Assembly: GCF_015223195.1 (NCBI RefSeq)
Contig: NZ_JADFUA010000006.1
Span: forward strand, 156,319-220,318
Reading direction: 5' to 3'
Source: Chitinilyticum piscinae
GTDB taxonomy: Bacteria; Pseudomonadota; Gammaproteobacteria; Burkholderiales; Chitinibacteraceae
Length of the DNA: 64,000 nucleotides
The position numbers and the translations under genes are program-made. Position 1 is the stretch's first letter, and each line of letters begins with the position of its first letter. The notes beneath the pieces were generated by a model, which saw nothing but the letters and a program-made list of their open reading frames with translations, made no database searches and had not been told where the DNA came from. Shown here one piece after another: positions 33,284-43,177 of this stretch.

Positions 33284-34213
33284 ATGAGGCTAGGATTTTT
33301 ATTGTCTTTGCTGTTTGCCGGGATGCTAGCCGGATGTGCCAGCACTACGCATCCGGTTAAGCCCGCCGCACAGGGAGGTGCGATTTCTTCCGTGGCGCTG
33401 GAGGCCGTCATCGATCAGGCCGGCCCTGTCGAGCTGCAGACGGTGGCCAGTGCCGACTGGCAGGTGCCGCTGTCGGGGCTGCTTAATCTGGATGATCCCA
33501 GGGCAAAGGCGGCCGGCTTGCAGGATCGTCCCGAGCCTATCCAGGTGTATCTGCATGTTCTGCGGCATCCGCGCTATGGTGTGTTTCTGGTGGATACCGG
33601 AGTCTCGGCGCAGTTGCTGGCCGACCCTGCGGTTTACGGTATTGGCGGCATGCTGCAGCGGGCGATGAATTTTGCGCAATTGCAGCTGCGCCAGAGCACC
33701 GAAACGGTGCTGGCAGGGCTGGGTGCGCCGGTGCAGGGGGTGTTTCTGACCCATCTGCATCTGGATCACATCAGCGGCCTGCCGGCCATCGACAAGACTG
33801 TGCCCGTGTACACCGGGGCTGGCGAGGCAGATGAGCGTTACTGGCTGCATGCCTTCGTCCAGGGGGCGAGTGATGCGCTGCTGGCGAACCGGCCCGAGCT
33901 GCGGGAATGGGAATTTGCCAGCGGGGCGGATGGCCGGCCGGCGGGAGTGATCGATGTGTTTGGCGATGCTTCGGTCTTTGCACTCGCCACCCCCGGGCAT
34001 ACCGCCGGCAGCACGGCCTATCTGGTGCGCACACCAGAAGGACCGGTGTTGCTTGCCGGCGATGTCAGCCATACACGCTGGGGCTGGGAAAATGGCGTGG
34101 AGCCGGGCGATTTTAGCCGCGATCTTCCGGGCAACCGCAGCAGCCTTATGGCCTTGCGGGCGCTGGTGGCACGGCATCCGCAAATCCGCGTTCGCCTCGG
34201 GCATCAGCCGTAA
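33284..34213 (+). CDS. Metallo-beta-lactamase-fold lipoprotein
   Basis: A 309-residue protein with a lipoprotein signal (MRLGFLLSLLFAGMLAGC, lipobox LAGC, Cys18) and the MBL metal-binding motif THLHLDHISG (about residue 153), with further ligands in ATPGHTAGS and LAGDVSHT. The fold is that of lactonase-like or quorum-quenching enzymes, but the substrate is unclear. GAGGG precedes the ATG. It is divergent from the LysR gene, which probably controls it. The upstream ATGs are not used, as the signal peptide fixes the start. Confidence 0.88.
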   Translation: MRLGFLLSLLFAGMLAGCASTTHPVKPAAQGGAISSVALEAVIDQAGPVELQTVASADWQVPLSGLLNLDDPRAKAAGLQDRPEPIQVYLHVLRHPRYGVFLVDTGVSAQLLADPAVYGIGGMLQRAMNFAQLQLRQSTETVLAGLGAPVQGVFLTHLHLDHISGLPAIDKTVPVYTGAGEADERYWLHAFVQGASDALLANRPELREWEFASGADGRPAGVIDVFGDASVFALATPGHTAGSTAYLVRTPEGPVLLAGDVSHTRWGWENGVEPGDFSRDLPGNRSSLMALRALVARHPQIRVRLGHQP

Positions 34214-34221
34214 TTGACGAT

Positions 34222-34272
34222 GGTGTATAGGCTGTCAGGCACCAAAAATAAGGACGTGACAGCCTATACCCC
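34222..34272. repeat. Long hairpin after the MBL gene
   Basis: GGTGTATAGGCTGTCA (34222-34237) pairs with TGACAGCCTATACCCC (34257-34272); 15 of 16 bp match, with a 19-base loop. It lacks a T tract, so it may be an element remnant rather than an ordinary terminator. Confidence 0.6.
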
Positions 34273-34294
34273 TAAGTATGGCGGCGTGGAAAGC

Positions 34295-34324
34295 AAAAAG
34301 CCCAGTCCGAGGACTGGGCTTTTC
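34295..34324 (-). terminator. Terminator of the minus-strand tRNA cluster
   Basis: AAAAGCCCAGTCC pairs with GGACTGGGCTTTT; on the minus strand it ends in TTTTTGC. It lies five bases past the tRNA-His 3' end. Confidence 0.88.
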
Positions 34325-34328
34325 AACT

Positions 34329-34405
34329 TGGGGTGGCTGATGGGGCTCGAACCCACGACAACAGGAATCACAATCCTGGACTCTACCAACTGAGCTACAG
34401 CCACC
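34329..34405 (-). tRNA. tRNA-His(GTG)
   Basis: Anticodon loop TTGTGAT gives GTG. The acceptor GTGGCTG/CAGCCAC is preceded by the extra G-1 opposite C73, a His hallmark, and CCA is encoded. It is the last of three tRNAs transcribed on the minus strand. Confidence 0.96.
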
Positions 34406-34462
34406 GCTGAAACCGGTGCGGCATTATAACGATGCCGGCGTTTTTTGCAACTTGTCAGGCTT

Positions 34463-34539
34463 TGGCGCACCCGACAGGAATCGAACCTGTAACCTACGGC
34501 TTAGAAGGCCGTTGCTCTATCCAGTTGAGCTACGGGCAC
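34463..34539 (-). tRNA. tRNA-Arg(TCT)
   Basis: Anticodon stem ACGGC/GCCGT with loop CTTCTAA gives anticodon TCT. The T loop is GGTTCGATTCC and CCA is encoded. It lies in the middle of the tRNA cluster. Confidence 0.96.
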
Positions 34540-34561
34540 GTACTGGTTATTTAGGCTGGTC

Positions 34562-34638
34562 TGGTCGGGGCGGTGGGATTCGAACTCACGACCCCCTGTT
34601 CCCAAAACAGGTGCGCTACCAGACTGCGCTACGCCCCG
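34562..34638 (-). tRNA. tRNA-Pro(TGG)
   Basis: Stem CCTGT/ACAGG with loop TTTGGGA gives anticodon TGG. The acceptor is CGGGGCG/CGCCCCG and CCA is encoded. It is first in the minus-strand tRNA cluster, 135 bases from the divergent folD gene. Confidence 0.96.
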
Positions 34639-34773
34639 AACAGAGGCCGAACTATAGCGTCAGCCGCCGAAGCTGGTCAACCCCCTTTTTGCATTTTGAT
34701 TGAGTCGGCGCGGCAAAAATGCGAAAATCCGCGCCAATTTTCCACCGATATTCATCTTTTACGGAGTGCACCG

Positions 34774-35628
34774 ATGACCGCCCAAATCCTTGACGGCAAG
34801 GCGATTTCCCAGGAACTGATTGCTGGCGTTCGCGCCCGGGTCGATGCCCGTGTGGCCGCTGGCAAGCCGGCCCCCCAGCTGGCGGTAATTCTGGTGGGCT
34901 CCGACCCGGCCTCGCAGGTGTATGTCGGCAACAAGAAACGCCAGTGCGAAAACGCCGGCATCCGTTCGCTGGCATTTGATCTGCCGGCGGAAACGTCCGA
35001 GCAGGAATTGCTTGATCTGGTAGCGAAGCTCAATGCCGATGAGGATGTGGACGGCATCCTGGTGCAGCTGCCGCTGCCGAAACATCTGGATGGCGACAAA
35101 ATCATCGAGCTGATCGACCCGAACAAGGATGTCGATGGCTTCCATCCCTACAACATCGGTCGTCTCACGCTGAAAATGCCGTTGCTGCGCCCGTGCACCC
35201 CGCGCGGCGTGATGACGCTGCTGGAAAAAACCGGCATCGATCTGGTCGGCAAGGATGCCGTAGTGATCGGCGCTTCCAATATTGTCGGCCGCCCGCAGGC
35301 GCTCGAGCTATTGCTGGCGCGTGCCACCGTGACGGTGTGCCACAGCAAGACGAAGGATCTGGCTGACAAGGTACGCGGTGCGGATGTGGTGGTGGCCGGC
35401 GTAGGCATCCCCAACTTCGTGAAGGGGGAGTGGATCAAGGAAGGGGCGGTGGTGATCGATGTGGGTATCAACCGTCTGGAAAGCGGCAAGCTGTGCGGCG
35501 ACGTCGAATTCGACACCGCCAAGGAGCGCGCCTCGTGGATCACCCCGGTGCCGGGCGGTGTCGGCCTGATGACCGTGGCCACGCTGATGCAGAACACCAT
35601 CGACGCTTGCGAAAAGCGCCGGGGTTGA
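34774..35628 (+). CDS. folD: Bifunctional methylenetetrahydrofolate dehydrogenase/cyclohydrolase
   Basis: A 284-residue enzyme for one-carbon metabolism: it oxidises 5,10-methylene-THF and hydrolyses methenyl-THF. The catalytic Tyr and Lys ([17 protein letters not shown]), the motif [12 protein letters not shown], the cofactor-binding [12 protein letters not shown] and the C-terminal [16 protein letters not shown] are intact. ACGGAG precedes the ATG. pyrD follows two bases after the stop, an operon that links folate and pyrimidine synthesis. Confidence 0.97.
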   Translation: MTAQILDGKAISQELIAGVRARVDARVAAGKPAPQLAVILVGSDPASQVYVGNKKRQCENAGIRSLAFDLPAETSEQELLDLVAKLNADEDVDGILVQLPLPKHLDGDKIIELIDPNKDVDGFHPYNIGRLTLKMPLLRPCTPRGVMTLLEKTGIDLVGKDAVVIGASNIVGRPQALELLLARATVTVCHSKTKDLADKVRGADVVVAGVGIPNFVKGEWIKEGAVVIDVGINRLESGKLCGDVEFDTAKERASWITPVPGGVGLMTVATLMQNTIDACEKRRG

Positions 35629-35630
35629 TC

Positions 35631-36659
35631 ATGGCTTACCAGTTTGCAAAACCCTTCCTCTTCATGCTTGATGCCGAAAAGGCGCACCACGCGGCACTGA
35701 AGGGGCTGAAGGCGCTGCACAGCGCCAATCTGCTGCGTGCCACGGTCAGCCAGCCAGCGGCCTGCCCGGTGACCGTGATGGGGATCGAGTTTCCCAATCC
35801 CGTTGGGCTGGCGGCCGGCCTGGACAAGAATGGTGACTATATCGACGCGCTGGGCGAGCTGGGTTTCGGCTTCATCGAAATCGGCACGATTACTCCGCGT
35901 CCGCAGCCGGGCAATCCCAAGCCGCGTCTGTTCCGCCTGCCGGAGGCCGAGGCCATCATCAATCGCATGGGCTTTAACAACGACGGTGTCGACGCGCTGC
36001 TCGAGAATGTAAAGAAGGCCAGGTATCGCGGTGTACTCGGCATCAATATTGGCAAGAACTTCGATACCCCCATCGAGAATGCGGCCGATGACTATCTGGT
36101 CTGCCTGCGTCGCGTCTACGAGCATGCCAGCTACGTGACCGTGAACATTTCCAGCCCGAATACCAAGAATCTGCGTCAGCTGCAGCAGGCCGACGAGCTG
36201 GGTGGCCTGTTGGGCAAGCTGAAAGCCGAGCAGGAAACACTGGCGCAGCAGCATGGCCGCTATGTGCCGCTGGCGGTGAAGATCGCACCGGATCTGGATG
36301 GCAACCAGATTCAGGACGTCGCGCGACTGCTGATCGAACACCGCATCGATGGCGTGATTGCCACCAACACCACGCTGTCGCGGACCGGCGTCGAGCATCT
36401 GCCGCACGGACAGGAGGCGGGCGGTCTGTCCGGTGCGCCGGTGCGCACCAAGTCGACGCATGTGATCCGCGATCTGGCCGAGGCGCTGGATGGCGCGCTG
36501 CCGATCATCGGTGTGGGCGGCATTACCGAGGGCGAGCACGCGGTGGAAAAGATCAAGGCAGGCGCACAGCTGGTGCAGGTGTATTCCGGCCTGATCTACC
36601 GTGGCCCGCATCTGGTGCACGACTGTGTCGAGGCGCTGCTGCCGGTGATGGCGCGCTGA
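35631..36659 (+). CDS. pyrD: Dihydroorotate dehydrogenase, class 2 (quinone)
   Basis: A 342-residue peripheral membrane FMN enzyme that reduces ubiquinone. The N-terminal extension with an amphipathic helix ([20 protein letters not shown]) is the class 2 hallmark. The FMN-binding and catalytic segments [30 protein letters not shown] (catalytic Ser), [15 protein letters not shown] and the C-terminal GVGGI are present. Two bases separate it from folD. Length is as expected. Confidence 0.97.
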   Translation: MAYQFAKPFLFMLDAEKAHHAALKGLKALHSANLLRATVSQPAACPVTVMGIEFPNPVGLAAGLDKNGDYIDALGELGFGFIEIGTITPRPQPGNPKPRLFRLPEAEAIINRMGFNNDGVDALLENVKKARYRGVLGINIGKNFDTPIENAADDYLVCLRRVYEHASYVTVNISSPNTKNLRQLQQADELGGLLGKLKAEQETLAQQHGRYVPLAVKIAPDLDGNQIQDVARLLIEHRIDGVIATNTTLSRTGVEHLPHGQEAGGLSGAPVRTKSTHVIRDLAEALDGALPIIGVGGITEGEHAVEKIKAGAQLVQVYSGLIYRGPHLVHDCVEALLPVMAR

Positions 36660-36794
36660 GTCGCGATCAAGTTGTAAGGTTGAAGTGGTTTATCGGTTAT
36701 TTGGATAGATCGCAATAATATTGCTGGAAGTGTGGATATGGGCGGATAATTCCGCCCTGTCTGCGTGATGCCCGCAAAGGGCGCGGTTGAGGCC

Positions 36795-37376
36795 ATGGAT
36801 TTCAGTCATTATGTCTTGCTGCTGATCGGCGCGGTGCTGGTCAACAATGTGGTGCTGGTACGCATCCTCGGCCTGTGTCCGTTCATGGGCGTGTCGAAAA
36901 AACTCGAAGCCTCGATCGGCATGGGCCTGGCGACGGCCTTCGTGCTGACGCTGGCGTCAGGCACCTCGTGGCTGATCGATCAGTTGCTGATCGTCTGGCA
37001 GCTTGAATACCTGCGCACGCTGGCGTTCATTGTCGTAATTGCCGCCATCGTGCAATTCACCGAGATGTTCATCCACAAGACCAGTCCGGTGCTGTATCAG
37101 GTACTGGGGATTTATCTGCCGCTGATCACCACCAACTGTGCGGTGCTGGGCGTGCCGCTGATCAATTCCAGCGTCAAGCACGGCTTTGTCGATTCGCTGG
37201 TATTCGGCTTCGGTTCCGCGCTGGGTTTTTCGCTGATCCTGATTCTGTTCGCGTCGATCCGCGAGCGGCTCGAAGGTGCCGACATTCCGGCGCCGTTCAA
37301 GGGAACGCCGATTGCGTTCATTACTGCCGGCCTGATGAGCCTGGCCTTCATGGGTTTTGCCGGTCTGGTGAAGTAA
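36795..37376 (+). CDS. rsxA: Rnf/Rsx electron transport complex subunit A
   Basis: A 193-residue membrane subunit with six transmembrane helices, part of the ion-translocating ferredoxin:NAD oxidoreductase, which in E. coli reduces SoxR. The first helix [20 protein letters not shown] and the half-membrane [12 protein letters not shown], typical of RnfA/E, are clear; the Cys residues near the membrane may bind an iron-sulfur cluster. MDFSHYV is taken as the start. It opens the operon; rsxB begins at the next base. Confidence 0.96.
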   Translation: MDFSHYVLLLIGAVLVNNVVLVRILGLCPFMGVSKKLEASIGMGLATAFVLTLASGTSWLIDQLLIVWQLEYLRTLAFIVVIAAIVQFTEMFIHKTSPVLYQVLGIYLPLITTNCAVLGVPLINSSVKHGFVDSLVFGFGSALGFSLILILFASIRERLEGADIPAPFKGTPIAFITAGLMSLAFMGFAGLVK

Positions 37377-37934
37377 ATGAGTTTTCTGCTTGCCGTAGCG
37401 CTGATGGCCGTGCTGGCCATCGTTCTGGGGGCCGTGCTGGGCTGGGCCGCCATCAAGTACAAGGTCGATGAAGACCCGCTGGTCGACAAGATCGACGCCA
37501 TCCTGCCGCAGACGCAATGCGGCCAGTGCGGCTTCCCGGGGTGCAAGCCCTACGCCACGGCCATTGCCGACGGCGAGGCCGACATCAACCAGTGCCCGCC
37601 GGGCGGTGACGATGGCGTGCGCAAGCTCGCCGATCTGCTGGGCGTCGATTTCAAGCCGCTGAATGCCGAAAACGGTGAAGAGAAACCCAAAAGCGTCGCC
37701 ATCATCGACGAAAACACCTGCATTGGCTGCACGCTGTGCATCCAGGCCTGTCCGGTGGATGCCATCGTCGGTTCGGCCAAGCACATGCATACCATCATTG
37801 CCAAGGAATGCACCGGCTGCGAGCTGTGTCTGGCGCCCTGTCCGGTGGATTGCATCAGCATGGTTCCGGTGGGTGAAACCGTGCAGAACTGGAAGTGGCG
37901 TTACCCCGTGATCAAGCTGAAGGTGACTGCATGA
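37377..37934 (+). CDS. rsxB: Rnf/Rsx electron transport complex subunit B
   Basis: A 185-residue subunit: one N-terminal transmembrane helix ([20 protein letters not shown]), an Fe-S domain ([16 protein letters not shown] ... NQCPPGG), and two ferredoxin clusters ([16 protein letters not shown] and [16 protein letters not shown]). It relays electrons from ferredoxin or RsxC towards the membrane subunits. The stop overlaps the rsxC start by four bases. Confidence 0.96.
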   Translation: MSFLLAVALMAVLAIVLGAVLGWAAIKYKVDEDPLVDKIDAILPQTQCGQCGFPGCKPYATAIADGEADINQCPPGGDDGVRKLADLLGVDFKPLNAENGEEKPKSVAIIDENTCIGCTLCIQACPVDAIVGSAKHMHTIIAKECTGCELCLAPCPVDCISMVPVGETVQNWKWRYPVIKLKVTA

Positions 37935-40183
37935 ACGCGCCCGTGAACCTGCCGGCCAATACCCAGCCGGTCTACCGTTTCCACGGCGGCGTGCATCCGC
38001 CGGAGATGAAGCACCTCTCCAGTGGCAGCCCGATTGCCGCCGCGCCCGTGCCAGCCAGGCTGGTCGTGCCGCTGCAGCAAAGCATAGGCAATCGCGCCAA
38101 ATGCCTGGTGAGTGTTGGCGAGGACGTCAAAAAGGGCCAGCTGCTCGCTGCCGCTGACGGTACGGTCTCGGTGGCTGTACACGCACCGACTTCGGGACGC
38201 GTGGTGGCGATTGACGGCCAGATTGTGGCCCACCCCTCCGGCTTGCCCGAGCTGTGCGTGACCATTGCAAGCGACGGCCGTGATGAGTGGGGCGAACGTT
38301 CGCCGCTGGACTGGCGCGCCGCGCTCGAAAAGGGCGATGGCAAGACCATCCGCGACTACCTGCGCGATATGGGTGTGGTGGGGCTGGGGGGCGCGGTGTT
38401 CCCATCGCACCTGAAGCTCGGCGGCCGCGACGGGCTGGAAACGCTGGTCATCAACGGCGCGGAATGCGAACCCTTCATCACTTGTGATGACCGGCTGATG
38501 CGCGAACGCGCTGGCGAAATTGTCGCCGGCATTGCGATTGTCGCGCAGCTGCTGGCTGCCCGGCAGGTGCTGGTTGGTATCGAGGACAACAAGCCCGAGG
38601 CTGTCGCGGCCATGCGCGAAGCGCTGGCGGCCAGCGGCATTGCCAACGCGCATGTGGTGGTGGTGCCGACGCTGTACCCCTCGGGCGGTGCCAAGCAGCT
38701 GATCAAGTTGCTGACCAACAAGGAAGTCCCCAGTGGCGTGCGCTCGACCGATCTGGGTGTGCAGTGCTTCAACGTGGCGACGGTTTACACCATTTTCCGC
38801 GCGCTGGAGCATGCCGAGCCGGTCATCAGCCGGATTGTGACGCTGACCGGCAATGTCGCGCGTGCGGGCAATGTCGAGGCGCTGATCGGTACGCCCATTG
38901 CCGATCTGCTCGATTTTGCTGGGAATCAGAGTGATTCCGAGGGGTATATCTATGGCGGCCCGATGATGGGCTTCGAGCTGCCTGATACCCAGGTGGGTTT
39001 GACCAAGGCGGGCAACTGCGTGATCGCGCGCTCTGCCGCGCATTTCCCCGCCAAACAGCCGGAAATGCCGTGCATCCGCTGCGGCGAATGCGCGACGGCC
39101 TGCCCGCAGGAACTGCAGCCGATGGACCTGTACTGGTTCTCGCGCAGCAAGAATTTCGGCAAGGCGCAGGAATGGAACCTGTTTGACTGCATCGAATGCG
39201 GGGCGTGCGCCTATGTCTGCCCGTCCAGCATCCAGCTGGTCGATTATTACCGTTTTGCCAAGTCGGAAATCTGGGCTGCCGAATCGGCGAAAAAGGCTGC
39301 CGACCTGGCGCGGCAACGTCACGAATTCAAGCAGTTCCGCGAAGAGCGGGAGCAGGAAGAAAAGGCCGCACGCCTTGCTGCGCGCGCCGCGCCCAAGCCG
39401 GAAGCTGCCGCGGCGGTTGATCCGGACAAGGCCGCCAAGATCAAGGCGGCGATGGAGCGCGCCGCCGCCGCGAAGGCCAGCGCCGCACCCGTTACCGAGA
39501 CCGCTTCGCCTGCCGTGAGTGTCGACGACGACAAGGCCGCCAAGATCCGCGCCGCGATGGAAGCTGCCGCTGCCAAAAAGGCCGCCAGGGCGGCTGCTGA
39601 AGCGGATGGCGAAACACCGGCTGCCAAACCAGCCGCAGCGCTGGATGAAGAAAAAGCCGCAAAAATCCGTGCGGCGATGGAGGCGGCCAAGGCGCGCAAG
39701 GCTGCTGCCGAGGGCTGTGCGGCAGAAGCTGTCGCTACGCCCGCCGAGGCCAAGCCGGCTATCGACCCGGAAAAGGCTGCCAAGATCCGCGCCGCCATGG
39801 AAGCTGCCAAGGCCAAGAAGGAAGGCCGCGCACCGGCTGTGACCTCTGCAGCGGATACTCCTGCAGGGGATACGGCGCTAGCCAACGATGATCAAGGCGT
39901 GGCTGCTGATACCCCGGTAAAGCCCGCGATTGATCCGGAAAAGGCCGCCAAGATCCGCGCCGCAATGGAAGCCGCCAAGGCCAGGAAGGAAGGTCGTGAA
40001 CCGGTTGCCGCGCCGGTAGCAGATACCCCGGTAGGGGATGCCGAGGTAACCAATGATGAACAGGGTGTAGCTGCTGATACCTCTGCAAAGCCAGCGATCG
40101 ATGCGGATAAGGCCGCCAAGATTCGCGCGGCCATGGACGCCGCCAAGGCCCGCAAGGCGGCCAAAGAAGGCGGCGAGGCATGA
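37931..40183 (+). CDS. rsxC: Rnf/Rsx electron transport complex subunit C with repetitive Ala/Lys tail
   Basis: A 750-residue soluble NADH/flavin subunit. The N-terminal region ([11 protein letters not shown], then the biotin-like barrel) leads to the NuoF-like domain with [18 protein letters not shown] and [16 protein letters not shown], then two [4Fe-4S] motifs [17 protein letters not shown] and [14 protein letters not shown]. From residue about 497 the tail has six copies of a (D/E)[14 protein letters not shown] unit; such tails are known in proteobacterial RsxC. The start overlaps rsxB (ATGA). Confidence 0.96.
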   Translation: MNAPVNLPANTQPVYRFHGGVHPPEMKHLSSGSPIAAAPVPARLVVPLQQSIGNRAKCLVSVGEDVKKGQLLAAADGTVSVAVHAPTSGRVVAIDGQIVAHPSGLPELCVTIASDGRDEWGERSPLDWRAALEKGDGKTIRDYLRDMGVVGLGGAVFPSHLKLGGRDGLETLVINGAECEPFITCDDRLMRERAGEIVAGIAIVAQLLAARQVLVGIEDNKPEAVAAMREALAASGIANAHVVVVPTLYPSGGAKQLIKLLTNKEVPSGVRSTDLGVQCFNVATVYTIFRALEHAEPVISRIVTLTGNVARAGNVEALIGTPIADLLDFAGNQSDSEGYIYGGPMMGFELPDTQVGLTKAGNCVIARSAAHFPAKQPEMPCIRCGECATACPQELQPMDLYWFSRSKNFGKAQEWNLFDCIECGACAYVCPSSIQLVDYYRFAKSEIWAAESAKKAADLARQRHEFKQFREEREQEEKAARLAARAAPKPEAAAAVDPDKAAKIKAAMERAAAAKASAAPVTETASPAVSVDDDKAAKIRAAMEAAAAKKAARAAAEADGETPAAKPAAALDEEKAAKIRAAMEAAKARKAAAEGCAAEAVATPAEAKPAIDPEKAAKIRAAMEAAKAKKEGRAPAVTSAADTPAGDTALANDDQGVAADTPVKPAIDPEKAAKIRAAMEAAKARKEGREPVAAPVADTPVGDAEVTNDEQGVAADTSAKPAIDADKAAKIRAAMDAAKARKAAKEGGEA

Positions 40184-40722
40184 GCGTACTGATTCTGCCG
40201 GGCTATTTTGGCTCGGGCCCGACGCACTGGCAAAGCCGCTGGCAGGCACTCCACCCTGAGCTGATCCGGGTCGAGCAGCGGGATTGGCAGCAGCCCGACT
40301 GCGCCGAGTGGATGGCCGTGCTGACAACGGCCGTGCAGGCGGCCGCAGCACCGGTTTATCTGGTCGCGCATAGCCTGGGCTGCCTGCTGGTGGCCCACTG
40401 GGCTGCACAGCACGATAGCGGTAAGGTCGCCGGCGCGCTACTGGTGGCGCCGCCCAATCCCTGGCGCGATGATTATCCGGAAGCCTGCATGAGCTTTGCC
40501 ACGCTGGAGCTGGCGCAATTGCCCTTTGCCAGCCTGGTGGTGGCCAGCCGCAACGATCCCTATGCCGGCTATGATTTCGCCGAAACGGCTGCCGCCGCCT
40601 GGGGCGCGCAGCTGGTCGATGCCGGCGAGGCGGGGCATATCAATGCCGAATCAAATTTGGGCGACTGGCCGCAGGGCTGGGCGCTGCTGGAACAATTGCA
40701 AACGCAGTCCGTGATCAAGTGA
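40180..40722 (+). CDS. RBBP9/YdeN-family serine hydrolase inside the rsx operon
   Basis: A 180-residue small alpha/beta hydrolase. The N-terminus LILPGYFGSGPTHWQSRW, the nucleophile elbow VAHSLGCLLVAHW (Ser about residue 67), the acid in VVASRNDPYAG and the His in AGHINAES fit the family (DUF1749-like). The start overlaps rsxC by four bases and rsxD follows 10 bases after the stop, so it is embedded in the electron transport operon. There is no known functional tie; it may have been inserted here. Confidence 0.9.
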   Translation: MSVLILPGYFGSGPTHWQSRWQALHPELIRVEQRDWQQPDCAEWMAVLTTAVQAAAAPVYLVAHSLGCLLVAHWAAQHDSGKVAGALLVAPPNPWRDDYPEACMSFATLELAQLPFASLVVASRNDPYAGYDFAETAAAAWGAQLVDAGEAGHINAESNLGDWPQGWALLEQLQTQSVIK

Positions 40723-40732
40723 TGGACCAACG

Positions 40733-41773
40733 ATGATTACTTCCCCGTTTTTTGTAAAACCGACACCGCTGCAGGTAGTGATGCTGAAAGTCGCCGCGGC
40801 ACTGCTGCCGGCGATTGCCGTCTATGTGCATGTGTTCGGTATCGGCATTCTGGTACAGCTCGCCCTGGCCACCGCGACTGCGCTGGCGACCGAGGCGGCC
40901 TGCCTGAAGCTGCGCAAGTATCCGCTCAAGCCCTTCCTGACCGATGGTTCGGCGATCGTCACAGCCTGGCTGCTGGCCTTGTCGATGCCGCCACTGGGCG
41001 GCTGGTGGATGGTGGTGCTGGCAACTTTTATTGCGATTGCGCTGGCCAAGCATCTGTATGGAGGCCTGGGGCAGAACCCGTTCAACCCGGCGATGATCGG
41101 CTTTGCGGTGATGATCGTGTCCTTCCCAGCCCAGATGTCGCGCTGGGTGGCACCGCTGGCGCTGCCGGCGGTGGATCTGGATGCCGGCGACCAACTCGCC
41201 TACATCTTTACCGGCAGCCTGCCCGACGGGCTGAGCTTTGACGCGATTGCGTCAGCCACGCCGCTGGATACGGTAAAGACCGCGCTGATCCAGCATGGCA
41301 ATCTCGGCGAGGTGCTGCACGGCTTGTTGTTCAGCAGTGGCGGGATGCTGCCCAGCCAGATGGGCTGGATTGCACTGGCCTATCTGGCCGGCGGCCTCTA
41401 TCTGTTGTTCAGCCGCATTATTCCGTGGCAGACGCCGCTGTCCTTCCTCGCCGGTCTGGGCGTGCTGGCCGGTGGGATGTACGCGTATGACCCGAATCAC
41501 TACACCTCCCCGTTATTCCATCTGTTTGGCGGCGCGGCGATGCTGGGGGCCTTCTTTATCGTGACCGACCCGGTCACCGGCCCGACTACACCGCGTGGCC
41601 GCCTGATTTATGGCGCATTGATCGGCATTCTGACTTACTGCATCCGCGTGTATGGCGGTTACCCCGACGGCGTGGCCTTTGCCGTGATCATCATGAATAT
41701 TGCCGCACCGTTTATCGACCAGTACACGCAACCTGCGGTCTTCGGTAGAAAAACGAAGGGAGCGAAAGCATGA
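40733..41773 (+). CDS. rsxD: Rnf/Rsx electron transport complex subunit D
   Basis: A 346-residue membrane subunit with about nine transmembrane helices. It carries a covalently bound FMN on a threonine; the attachment site is within SATPLDTVK (about residue 181). The RnfD segments FLTDGSAIVTAWLLALSMPP and GGLGQNPFNPAMIGFAV are conserved. It ends overlapping rsxG (ATGA), so translation is coupled. Confidence 0.96.
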   Translation: MITSPFFVKPTPLQVVMLKVAAALLPAIAVYVHVFGIGILVQLALATATALATEAACLKLRKYPLKPFLTDGSAIVTAWLLALSMPPLGGWWMVVLATFIAIALAKHLYGGLGQNPFNPAMIGFAVMIVSFPAQMSRWVAPLALPAVDLDAGDQLAYIFTGSLPDGLSFDAIASATPLDTVKTALIQHGNLGEVLHGLLFSSGGMLPSQMGWIALAYLAGGLYLLFSRIIPWQTPLSFLAGLGVLAGGMYAYDPNHYTSPLFHLFGGAAMLGAFFIVTDPVTGPTTPRGRLIYGALIGILTYCIRVYGGYPDGVAFAVIIMNIAAPFIDQYTQPAVFGRKTKGAKA

Positions 41774-42396
41774 AAACCATGCTGAAAAACAGCACCCGCG
41801 GCGCGCTGACCCTGCTCGTCTTTGCCGTGGTATTTACCGCGCTGATGGCCGGCACCTATGCGCTGACCCGCAGCATCGTGCAAAAAAACGAGCTGGACGC
41901 CAAAACCGCGCTGCTGGCGCAGGTATTGCCCAAGGGGAGCTATGACAATGACCTGCTGGCTGCCGCGAAAACGCTGGCCCCAGTTGATTGCCAGCGGCTG
42001 AATGTCGAGGCCGGTTGCCAGCTGTATCTGGCGAAAAAGGGTGGGCAAGCCGTGGCGGCGGTGATCGAAACCGTGGCGCCCGATGGGTATTCCGGCAAGA
42101 TACGCCTCTTGGTCGGCGTGAACCGCGATGGCGTGGTGCAGGGCGTGCGCGTCATTGCCCACAAGGAAACGCCGGGGCTGGGTGACTATATCGACGCGGC
42201 CAAATCGGCATGGAGCGAGCAGTTCTCGGGCAAGAGCCTGTCCAACCCGACGGAGAATGCCTGGAAGGTGAAAAAGGACGGCGGGGCTTTCGACTACACC
42301 GCCGGCGCAACCATCAGCCCGCGTGCGGTGGTCAAGGCCGTCCACAATGTACTGGGTTTTGTAAACGGGCAGCGCGCCAACCTGTTTGGCGCGTGA
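41770..42396 (+). CDS. rsxG: Rnf/Rsx electron transport complex subunit G
   Basis: A 208-residue subunit: one N-terminal helix (GALTLLVFAVVFTALMAGTYAL) and a periplasmic FMN domain. The covalent FMN site is in DYTAGATISPRAVVKAVH (Thr in AGATIS). Conserved GYSGKIRLLVGV and ETPGLGDYI are also present. It overlaps rsxD by four bases and precedes rsxE by 13. Confidence 0.95.
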   Translation: MKTMLKNSTRGALTLLVFAVVFTALMAGTYALTRSIVQKNELDAKTALLAQVLPKGSYDNDLLAAAKTLAPVDCQRLNVEAGCQLYLAKKGGQAVAAVIETVAPDGYSGKIRLLVGVNRDGVVQGVRVIAHKETPGLGDYIDAAKSAWSEQFSGKSLSNPTENAWKVKKDGGAFDYTAGATISPRAVVKAVHNVLGFVNGQRANLFGA

Positions 42397-42409
42397 ACGG
42401 AGAAGCACG

Positions 42410-43132
42410 ATGAGCATCATGAGCTGGGCCGACGCCAAGGCCATCATTCACAACAGCATCTGGAAGCAGAACCAGGGCGTCGTTGCCATTCTGGGCATGT
42501 GTCCGGTGCTGGTGATGTCGAACAACATCATCAATGGCGTCTCGCTGGGGCTGGCGACCAGCCTGGTGATGCTGGTCTCCGGCGCTGCAATTGCCGCAAT
42601 CCGCGAATTCGTGCCCAATGAGCTGCGTAGCCCGATCTTCATCCTGATCATTGCCGCGCTGGTGACGATGGTTGATCTGCTGATGAATTCCTACGTGCAC
42701 GAACTGTACGTGGTACTTGGGATTTTCATTCCGCTGATTACCACCAACTGCATTGTGCTGGCGCGTGCCGAGGCGTTTGCCTCGAAGAACAGCGTTGCGC
42801 ATTCGGCGCTCGACGGCTTTTTCATGGGTATTGGCCTGACCATCGTGCTGGGGATTCTCGGTGCGGGACGCGAACTGCTGGGCAAAGGGACGCTCTTGTC
42901 CGGTATTGATCTGGTGTTCGGGCCGGCCGCCAAAAGCTGGGTGATCCATGTGATTCCGGCGGAGATGCATTACCAGTTCCTGCTGGCCATCCTGCCGCCC
43001 GGCGCATTCATTGGTCTGGGTTTCCTGATCGCCGGCAAGATGGCGCTGGATCGTCGCGCGGATGCCAAGGCGAAACTGGCCGCCAAGCCGGCTGAGCCGG
43101 TGGGCTTTTCCGAAGGGCAGAGCCACTGCTGA
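42410..43132 (+). CDS. rsxE: Rnf/Rsx electron transport complex subunit E
   Basis: A 240-residue membrane subunit homologous to RsxA, with six helices (LGMCPVLVMSNNIINGVSLG, FIPLITTNCIVLARAEAFAS). The start MSIMSWADAK has CGGAG eight bases ahead. It closes the operon; a GC-rich hairpin follows. The short Lys/Ala-rich C-terminal tail (DAKAKLAAKPAEPVG) is not conserved in the family. Confidence 0.95.
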   Translation: MSIMSWADAKAIIHNSIWKQNQGVVAILGMCPVLVMSNNIINGVSLGLATSLVMLVSGAAIAAIREFVPNELRSPIFILIIAALVTMVDLLMNSYVHELYVVLGIFIPLITTNCIVLARAEAFASKNSVAHSALDGFFMGIGLTIVLGILGAGRELLGKGTLLSGIDLVFGPAAKSWVIHVIPAEMHYQFLLAILPPGAFIGLGFLIAGKMALDRRADAKAKLAAKPAEPVGFSEGQSHC

Positions 43133-43147
43133 CGCAGCACATGGCTG

Positions 43148-43177
43148 CGCCCCGCCTGCCGCGGGGCGAGTTGTTTC
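43148..43177 (+). terminator. Terminator of the rsx operon
   Basis: CGCCCCGC pairs with GCGGGGCG (loop CTGCC), then AGTTGTTTC. It overlaps the end of the convergent DUF1415 gene. Confidence 0.65.
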
